Of a DNA stretch of 39,247 nucleotides, positions 33,605-39,247 are shown in pieces. The notes beneath the pieces are model-generated. The model was not told the origin of the DNA. It worked only from the letters and a program-made list of their open reading frames with translations, and did not search any database. Position 1 is the first letter of the stretch. Each line of letters opens with the position of its first letter. The stretch is from contig JAFQPI010000069.1 of the NCBI GenBank assembly GCA_017411805.1, forward strand, positions 1-39,247, written 5' to 3'. The stretch is from Clostridia bacterium. GTDB lineage: Bacteria > Bacillota > Clostridia > Oscillospirales > CAG-272. The position numbers and the translations under genes are program-made.

Positions 33605-34015
33605 ATGAATTCTTTCAAAACAGTAACGTCACCGAAGAATAATATCATTACGTTTTCAGTCACGTGTGCAATTATGTTTGCTCTTGCTTTTTTGGCGCTA
33701 TCAATCACTGTTGCATTTTGGCTATTCTTAGAAATAGTAATTGCAGCAATTTTCACAATTCTCTTTTTCAGAGTTAAAAGAGCTTATTGGATCATTGAGT
33801 TTCAAGACAAATTACTGATATTGAATGACAACGGCAACGGTAAAACCTATCAGGTTGATCAGCTAACGGTTGCGGATTTTGAATTCAAGCAAACCGAAAA
33901 ACAAAAAGCCTTGAACTCCGGCGATGTCAGAATGGTAAATTATCCGCTATTTATGATGTACGACGTTCAAAATTACAGCGAATTTGAAGCATACGTCCGC
34001 AGAAATTTCAAATAA
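33605..34015 (+). CDS. Small membrane protein of unknown function between purD and purL
   Basis: The 136-residue protein has two hydrophobic spans (about residues 18-38 and 40-58) near its N-terminus, then a soluble basic domain of about 75 residues beginning RAYWIIEFQDKLLILND. The layout (two spans plus a small beta-rich domain) recalls short PH-like membrane proteins, but I cannot assign it firmly. A perfect AGGAGGT ribosome site lies before the ATG. The gene is clearly richer in A+T than purD and purL. It sits between purD and a MITE-like element, and does not look like a purine enzyme. Confidence 0.7.
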   Translation: MNSFKTVTSPKNNIITFSVTCAIMFALAFLALSITVAFWLFLEIVIAAIFTILFFRVKRAYWIIEFQDKLLILNDNGNGKTYQVDQLTVADFEFKQTEKQKALNSGDVRMVNYPLFMMYDVQNYSEFEAYVRRNFK

Positions 34016-34052
34016 TTTTTCAACAGAAAAGCGTACATATTTATTTATCATT

Positions 34053-34192
34053 GTAGGGACCGACGTCCTCGGCGGTCCGAACCCAATTAAATTATTGCTG
34101 CGCATTAAGCCAAGAAAATATAATTATAGGTTCTGAATTATACCAAATATATAATTCAATGCCCACGGACCGCCGAGGACGTCGGTCCCTAC
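34053..34192. repeat. 140-bp MITE-like element with perfect 27-bp inverted ends
   Basis: Bases 34053-34079 and 34166-34192 are exact reverse complements, starting GTAGGGACCGACGTCCTCGG. The interior of 86 bases is AT-rich and has no ORF. The GTAGGG...CCCTAC ends resemble widely scattered miniature elements in Clostridia, as far as I remember. Confidence 0.9.
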
Positions 34193-34245
34193 GGAGCAAA
34201 TTTTTATTATTGCACATTGATATTATTTAACATTTATTTTTGTTA

Positions 34246-34702
34246 TTCAGAACGCTTAACAAAAGGTTCGCGCTCTCTGACTTCCCCCGCCCCGTTCAGG
34301 GGAGGGGGAGCGAGGGGGTGGGTCCCTATTTGAAATATGCAAAATTATAGGATATCGTCCTCGGGTATATGTCGGCGCGAAATTACCTGTATGCACCCGC
34401 AGAAAAACGAAAACTCTATAGCTATTCCGCGCGCAAAGCGCGCGGGGTGAAGGAGCGAAAATCTCCCCCGAAGGGAAGATTTTACTCCTTCCAAACAGCC
34501 TGCGGGACGCAGTCTGTTTGAAGCACGGAGAGTATTCCGCACTCTGCGGAGTGCGGCAAGGGCTTTGCCCTTGACCCACAAGCTTTTGAAAAAGCTTGAT
34601 CAAAACTTTCCCGCTATTATCTTTTAATAAAATCGAAAATTTCCGAGCAACGCGAGGAAATTCTCCACAACTTTACACTTTCCACTTTCCACTTTACACT
34701 CT
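34246..34702. repeat. Composite repeat, copy 2 (upstream of purL)
   Basis: It follows the module order of the copy at 30443-30902, in the same orientation, with an identical core of 80 bases (34447-34526). It ends with a GAAATTTCC hairpin and heptads of a different type (ACTTTCC/ACTTTAC units, about 34671-34702) before the purL ribosome site. The CGATATAT-rich part is absent. Confidence 0.9.
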
Positions 34703-34741
34703 TCTCTCTCCATCACTATTAACTAACGAAAGGTTAATCTC

Positions 34742-37700
34742 ATGGTTTACAGAATCTACGTTGAAAAAAAGCCCGGTTTTGACAACGAGGCGCGAGCGCT
34801 CGCAGGAGAGCTTCGCGAACTCCTCGGTATCTCGGGTGTAAGATCCGTCCGTCAGATCAATCGCTACGACTGCGAAGGCATCTCGAAGGAACTCTTCGAC
34901 TACTGCGTCCGCACCGTTTTCTCCGAGCCCCAGATGGACAACGCCACCGCTGACGTCGATCTTTCGGGCGCGCGCGTGCTCGCATCCGAATTCTTGCCCG
35001 GTCAGTTCGACCAGAGAGCAGACTCGGCGGCGCAGTGCATCCAGCTGATCTCCCGCGGCGACCGTCCCACAGTCCGTTCGGCTAAGATCTACGCGATCTA
35101 CGGCGAAATTTCCGACGCGGAATTTGCCGAGATCACAAAATTCCTCATCAACCCCGTTGAATCGCGCGAAGCAAGCCTCGAGACCTTCGAGACCCTCCGG
35201 GCGGAATATCCCGTCCCCGCTGACGTCAAGATCCTCGATGGCTTTACCGCCCTCGACCGCGCGGGACTCGAGGCGTTCGTCTCCGACTACGCCCTCGCAA
35301 TGGACATTGACGACATCACCTTCTGTCAGAAATACTTCAAGACCGAGGGCCGCGATCCATCCATCACCGAGATCCGTATGATCGACACCTACTGGTCCGA
35401 CCATTGCCGTCACACCACCTTCCTCACCGAGATCGATTCGGTCACATTTGAGGACGAGCTTTTGCAGAAGGCTTACGATAATTACATTGGAATCCGTAAG
35501 GAGCTCGGAAGAACCAAGCCCGTGTCGCTGATGGACATCGGCACTCTTGCCGCAAAGTACCTCAAATCCACGGGTCAGCTCCGTAACCTCGACGAGAGTG
35601 AGGAGATCAACGCCTGCACCGTCAAGATCAAGGTAAACGTTGACGGCGAGGATCAGGATTGGCTTCTCCTCTTCAAGAACGAGACCCACAACCACCCGAC
35701 CGAGATCGAGCCCTTCGGCGGTGCGGCGACCTGCATCGGCGGCGCGATCCGCGACCCGCTTTCGGGCAGAAGCTACGTTTACGCCGCAATGCGCGTGACG
35801 GGTGCGGCTGACCCCACAAAGCCCATTTCCGAGACCATCAAGGGCAAGCTCCCTCAGCGTCAGATCGTAACCGGCGCGGCTGCGGGCTACTCCTCCTACG
35901 GTAACCAGATCGGTCTCGCAACAGGTCTTGTAAACGAAATTTATCACCCCGGCTACGCCGCAAAGCGTATGGAGATCGGTGCCGTTATCGCCGCCGCTCC
36001 CGCTGATTGCGTACGACGCGAGTGTCCGCTTCCCGGCGACTATGTCATCCTTCTCGGCGGCAGAACGGGACGCGACGGCTGCGGCGGTGCTACCGGTTCA
36101 TCAAAATCCCACACAGCAACCTCCCTTGCCGACTGCGGCGCCGAGGTTCAGAAGGGTAACGCTCCCGAGGAGCGCAAGCTTCAGCGTCTTTTCCGCAACG
36201 CCGAGGCTTCCCGCCTTATCAAGCGTTGTAACGATTTTGGCGCGGGCGGTGTTTCTGTTGCTATAGGTGAATTGGCGGATGGCTTGACCATCAACCTCGA
36301 CCGCGTTCCCAAGAAGTACGAGGGTCTTGACGGCACAGAGCTTGCTATCTCCGAGTCTCAGGAGAGAATGGCTGTCGTTGTTGCCGCCTCCGATGCCGCA
36401 CGCTTTATCGAGATCGCGACCGCGGAAAACCTCGAGGCTACCCACGTTGCAACCGTGACCGAAGAGCCGAGACTCACTATGTTCTGGCGCGGCAAGCAGA
36501 TCGTTGACCTTTCCCGCGAGTTCCTGAACTCCAACGGCGCGGAAAAGCACATCGACATCAAGGTTCCCGCTATTGATAAGGAAGCCCTTTCCAAGGTTTC
36601 TATCTTCGACTCTTACCTTTCCTTCACCGATAATTACCTCGCGCTCGCGGGCAATCTCAACTGCTGTTCGGGCAGAGGTCTTTCCGAGCGTTTTGACTCC
36701 ACCATCGGCGCGGGCACGGTCATGATGCCGTGGGGCGGCAAGAATCAGCTCTCGCCGATCCAGACGATGGTACATAAGATCTCCGTCGAAAAGGGTCACA
36801 CCGACGACGTTTCCCTTATGAGCTGGGGCTACAACCCCTTCCTCTCCGAAGCTTCGCCCTACCACGGCGCGTATATGGCGGTCGTTGAGTCGATCTGCCG
36901 TCTCGTTGCTTCGGGTGCAAAATACGAGGACGTTTACCTCACCTTCCAGGAATATTTCAAGAAGCCCGGACGCGACGGCGAGCGTTGGGGTCAGCCTATG
37001 GCTGCTCTCCTCGGCGCATTTGCCGCACAGACCGCGCTCGGCAGCGCCGCTATCGGCGGTAAGGACTCGATGAGCGGCTCGGCGCAGGATCTTGACGTTC
37101 CTCCCACCCTCGTTTCCTTCGCCGTAACGACCGACAAGGTGGAAAATATGATCTCCTCCGAGTTCAAGACGGCGGGCAACAAGGTGCTTCTCCTCAAGCC
37201 GAAGTACGACGAAAACGGTCTCCCCGTGACTGAATCGCTCTTCTCGATCTTCTCCGCAGTAACCGCAGCTCAGCGCGCGGGTGATTGCGTAACCGCATTT
37301 ACTCCCGGCATCGGCGGCGTAGCCGAGGCTCTTATGAAGATGGGATTCGGTAACAACATCGGTGTTGATCTGAACGAAAACGTATCGGTTTCCGATATCT
37401 TCAACCTTGCGGGCGGCTCGTTCATACTTGAAGTAAAACCCGAGACAAACGTCTCTGTGGAAAACTTCGAACTCGTCGAGCTCGGTACGCTCAACGCAGA
37501 GGGCGTTATCACTCTCGGCGGCGAGAGTGTTTCGCTTGCCGATCTCCTCAAGATCTCCGAGGACAAGCTTGAGTCTGTTTACGCTTGCAATATAACTCCC
37601 CCCGAGCGCAAGATCGAGACCGTAAGCTGTGCTCCCAAGGCATATCCCGCACACGCTCCCATCGCCGTAGCAAGACCCAAGGTCCTCATCCCCGTATTCC

Positions 37701-38470
37701 CCGGCACGAACTGCGAATTTGACACCGCAAAGGCGTTTGCGGATGCGGGCGCGGATCCCGAGATCTTCGTTATCGCAAACCTCAGCGCAGAGACCGTCGC
37801 GCGTTCTGTTGAAGAATTCGCAAAGAAGGCGCGCGAGAGCCAGATCATCTTCATCCCCGGCGGCTTTTCGGGCGGCGACGAGCCCGACGGATCGGGTAAG
37901 TTCATCACCGCATTCTTCCGCAACGGCGAGGTCAAGGACGCAGTCACCGACCTTCTTGACAACCGCGCGGGACTTATGGGCGGTATCTGCAACGGCTTCC
38001 AGGCACTCATCAAGCTCGGACTCGTTCCCTACGGCAGGATCATCGACACCGACGAGAACTGCCCGACGCTCACATACAACGACATCTCGCGCCATCAGTC
38101 GAAGATCGTTCGCGTAAGAGTTGCTTCGAACTCTTCTCCCTGGCTTTCGGCTTGCAACGTCGGCGAAGTCTACAGCGTTCCGATCTCGCACGGCGAGGGT
38201 CGCTTCGTAGCCTCCGACGAGCTTCTTGCTTCTCTTGCGGCTAACTCCCAGATCATGACTCAGTACGTTGACGCTTGCGGAAACGCGACGGGCGACATCC
38301 GCTTCAACCCCAACGGAAGCGCGAACGCTGTCGAGGGCATCCTTTCTCCCGACGGCAGAGTCTTCGGTAAGATGGGACACTCGGAGCGTAAGGGCAACGG
38401 ACTCTATCTCAACGTGCCCGGTGAGTATGATATGAAGCTGTTTGAGTCGGCAGTTAAATATTTTAAGTGA
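34742..38470 (+). CDS. purL: Phosphoribosylformylglycinamidine synthase, single-chain form
   Basis: PurL converts FGAR to FGAM with glutamine and ATP, step four. The 1242-residue chain contains a PurS-like N-terminus (about 1-80, MVYRIYVEKKPGF), the duplicated ATP-binding core (LLFKNETHNHPTEIEPFGGA; GGRTGRDGCGGATGSSKSHT; a second half from about 640) and a C-terminal class I glutaminase (about 975-1242). The glutaminase triad is complete: Cys1083 in GGICNGFQAL and His1150/Glu1152 in HGEGRF. Many Bacillota use three separate proteins (PurL, PurQ, PurS) instead; this is the fused clade. The ATG follows an AAAGG site. It is the last gene of the purine block and is followed directly by a hairpin terminator. 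Confidence 0.95.
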   Translation: MVYRIYVEKKPGFDNEARALAGELRELLGISGVRSVRQINRYDCEGISKELFDYCVRTVFSEPQMDNATADVDLSGARVLASEFLPGQFDQRADSAAQCIQLISRGDRPTVRSAKIYAIYGEISDAEFAEITKFLINPVESREASLETFETLRAEYPVPADVKILDGFTALDRAGLEAFVSDYALAMDIDDITFCQKYFKTEGRDPSITEIRMIDTYWSDHCRHTTFLTEIDSVTFEDELLQKAYDNYIGIRKELGRTKPVSLMDIGTLAAKYLKSTGQLRNLDESEEINACTVKIKVNVDGEDQDWLLLFKNETHNHPTEIEPFGGAATCIGGAIRDPLSGRSYVYAAMRVTGAADPTKPISETIKGKLPQRQIVTGAAAGYSSYGNQIGLATGLVNEIYHPGYAAKRMEIGAVIAAAPADCVRRECPLPGDYVILLGGRTGRDGCGGATGSSKSHTATSLADCGAEVQKGNAPEERKLQRLFRNAEASRLIKRCNDFGAGGVSVAIGELADGLTINLDRVPKKYEGLDGTELAISESQERMAVVVAASDAARFIEIATAENLEATHVATVTEEPRLTMFWRGKQIVDLSREFLNSNGAEKHIDIKVPAIDKEALSKVSIFDSYLSFTDNYLALAGNLNCCSGRGLSERFDSTIGAGTVMMPWGGKNQLSPIQTMVHKISVEKGHTDDVSLMSWGYNPFLSEASPYHGAYMAVVESICRLVASGAKYEDVYLTFQEYFKKPGRDGERWGQPMAALLGAFAAQTALGSAAIGGKDSMSGSAQDLDVPPTLVSFAVTTDKVENMISSEFKTAGNKVLLLKPKYDENGLPVTESLFSIFSAVTAAQRAGDCVTAFTPGIGGVAEALMKMGFGNNIGVDLNENVSVSDIFNLAGGSFILEVKPETNVSVENFELVELGTLNAEGVITLGGESVSLADLLKISEDKLESVYACNITPPERKIETVSCAPKAYPAHAPIAVARPKVLIPVFPGTNCEFDTAKAFADAGADPEIFVIANLSAETVARSVEEFAKKARESQIIFIPGGFSGGDEPDGSGKFITAFFRNGEVKDAVTDLLDNRAGLMGGICNGFQALIKLGLVPYGRIIDTDENCPTLTYNDISRHQSKIVRVRVASNSSPWLSACNVGEVYSVPISHGEGRFVASDELLASLAANSQIMTQYVDACGNATGDIRFNPNGSANAVEGILSPDGRVFGKMGHSERKGNGLYLNVPGEYDMKLFESAVKYFK

Positions 38471-38497
38471 CTAGTGGCTAGTGACTAGTGAAATGAG

Positions 38498-38526
38498 AAT
38501 TTCCGAGCCTTTTGGGCTCGGAAATT
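38498..38526 (+). terminator. Terminator of the purine cluster
   Basis: AATTTCCGAGCC and GGCTCGGAAATT form a perfect 12-pair stem with a five-base loop, followed by T-rich sequence, 27 bases after the purL stop. The stem sequence is also the GAAATTTCC module seen in the repeat elements. A heptad array (CTAGTGA units) lies between it and the stop codon. Confidence 0.75.
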
Positions 38527-38534
38527 TTCGATTT

Positions 38535-38935
38535 AATTTAAAACGAAAACAGCGGGAAAGTTTTCGTCCACCTTTTTCAAAAGGTGGCGCAGTCAAGGGC
38601 GCGTAGCCCTTGCCGCACTCCGCAGAGTGCGGAATACTCTCTTGCGCTTCAAACAGACTGCGTCCCGCAGGCTGTTTGGAAGGAGTAAAATCTTCCCTTC
38701 GGGGGAGATTTTCGCTCCTTCCCCCTGCGCCTTCGGCGCGGAATGGCTATAGAGATTTTGTGCTTTCTGCGGGTGCATACAGGTAATTTCGCGCCTACAT
38801 AGAGATTTTGCCGATATCCTATAATTTTGCATATTTCAAATATGGACCCACCCCCTCGCTCCCCCTCGCCGTAAACCGGGAGGGGGAAGTTTGAGAGTAC
38901 GAACTTCTTCGTTCAGCTTTCTGAATATCGTTATA
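38535..38935. repeat. Composite repeat, copy 3, inverted
   Basis: This is the reverse complement of the copies at 30443 and 34246. The shared core (GAAGGAGCG...AGTCTGTTTGAAGC) is exact over more than 70 bases. Together with 38936-39100 it mirrors 30083-30902 across the purV-purD-purL segment. There is no gene. Confidence 0.9.
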
Positions 38936-39100
38936 GGTGCCTAGGGCACGAGATATATCGCCTTCGTCGATACGATATGTTTCACCCGATATACCTACGG
39001 TACGATATGACGCTTGCCTTCGGCAAGCCGCAACTCTGTCTCGGCGGCTGAACACCGCCGTTTTCCTTTGGAAAACCGACAGAACCGCACGGAACCCACC
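38936..39100. repeat. CGATATAT-rich hairpin repeat, inverted partner of 30,083-30,440
   Basis: It contains GATATATCGCCttcGTCGATA, GCTTGCCttcGGCAAGC and CGGCGGCTGaaCACCGCCG-like stems. Bases 39003-39066 match 30237-30300 inverted at 63 of 64 positions. The following 65 bases have no recognised gene. Confidence 0.85.
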
Positions 39101-39164
39101 CCTTACGGGGATGGCTCATTAAGACATAATTTACCATTCTTAGTGAGAATAGTGCAATAATCTT

Positions 39165-39247
39165 CTCCTCATCCACCGCCCTACGGCGGTCCCCCTTCTC
39201 CGCTGGAGAAGGCTAAAGAATTCGTGCTTAAATTTAATTTGTACAGC
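39165..39247. repeat. MITE-like element, left arm, cut by the window end
   Basis: The arm starts CTCCTCATCCACCGCC and includes GCCctacGGC and TTCTCCGCTGGAGAA stems, as in the elements at 15913, 18271 and 28856. AATTTGTACA near the end also occurs inside the 15913 copy. The other arm lies beyond the window. Confidence 0.75.

Noticed and set aside
34256-34603. Open frames within the composite repeats (also near 30,450-31,120 and 38,600-39,170)
   Set aside because: The same peptide fragments appear at each repeat copy because the DNA repeats; frames and strands are not conserved and there are no ribosome sites.
36101-38380. 759-codon open frame on the minus strand
   Set aside because: It lies entirely opposite purL, has no ribosome site or recognisable domain, and its low-complexity acidic/arginine-rich composition is what GC-rich codons give on the other strand.

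Overview
The window looks like chromosomal DNA of an anaerobic, gut-type Clostridia (Bacillota). The reasons are Gram-positive features (lipoprotein signal peptides, an NPGTG-type sorting tail, AGGAGG ribosome sites, consensus sigma-A promoters with 17-base spacers), a class 1B PyrD/PyrK pair, cohesin/dockerin and BspA-type repeat proteins, and many intergenic hairpin repeats of the kind seen in gut Clostridia. The lineage is inferred; no rRNA or marker gene is present.

Left part (1-13,200), accessory and surface functions: a small membrane protein cut by or starting at the window edge; a cytoplasmic GH43 glycosidase; two secreted cohesin/dockerin proteins (one with BspA leucine-rich repeats, one with four cohesins); then on the minus strand a sortase-anchored protein with TEPEV repeats, a metallo-beta-lactamase-fold lipoprotein, a histidine phosphatase and the two ends of a destroyed fliB gene. 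An AraC regulator is divergent from a solute-binding lipoprotein.

Middle part (13,200-23,300, minus strand), pyrimidine synthesis in transcription order: pyrC, carB, pyrK, pyrD, pyrF, pyrE, pyrB. With a glutaminase subunit (carA, not here) this gives the whole route to UMP. PyrB carries a C-terminal four-cysteine zinc knuckle like that of the PyrI regulatory chain.

Right part (23,300-38,500, plus strand), purine synthesis: purE, purC, purF, purM, purN, a DUF3795 gene, a PurO-type IMP cyclohydrolase, a stand-alone AICAR transformylase (purV), purD, a small membrane ORF and a one-chain purL. With purB (not here) this gives the route to IMP. The two pathways start from back-to-back promoters at 23,340-23,511. 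PurF lacks the N-terminal catalytic cysteine but keeps the four cysteines expected to bind an Fe-S cluster, and PurH is replaced by two separate proteins.

Most long gaps in the biosynthetic block hold repeats of four kinds: elements bounded by 7-base tandem repeats that touch stop codons, about 260-330 bp elements with long terminal inverted repeats, a 140 bp element with perfect 27 bp ends, and a composite hairpin repeat present three times, two copies of which face each other around purV-purD-purL. The least expected items are the PurF variant, the PyrB zinc tail, the broken fliB with its palindromic junction, and the stop-codon-linked heptad elements.
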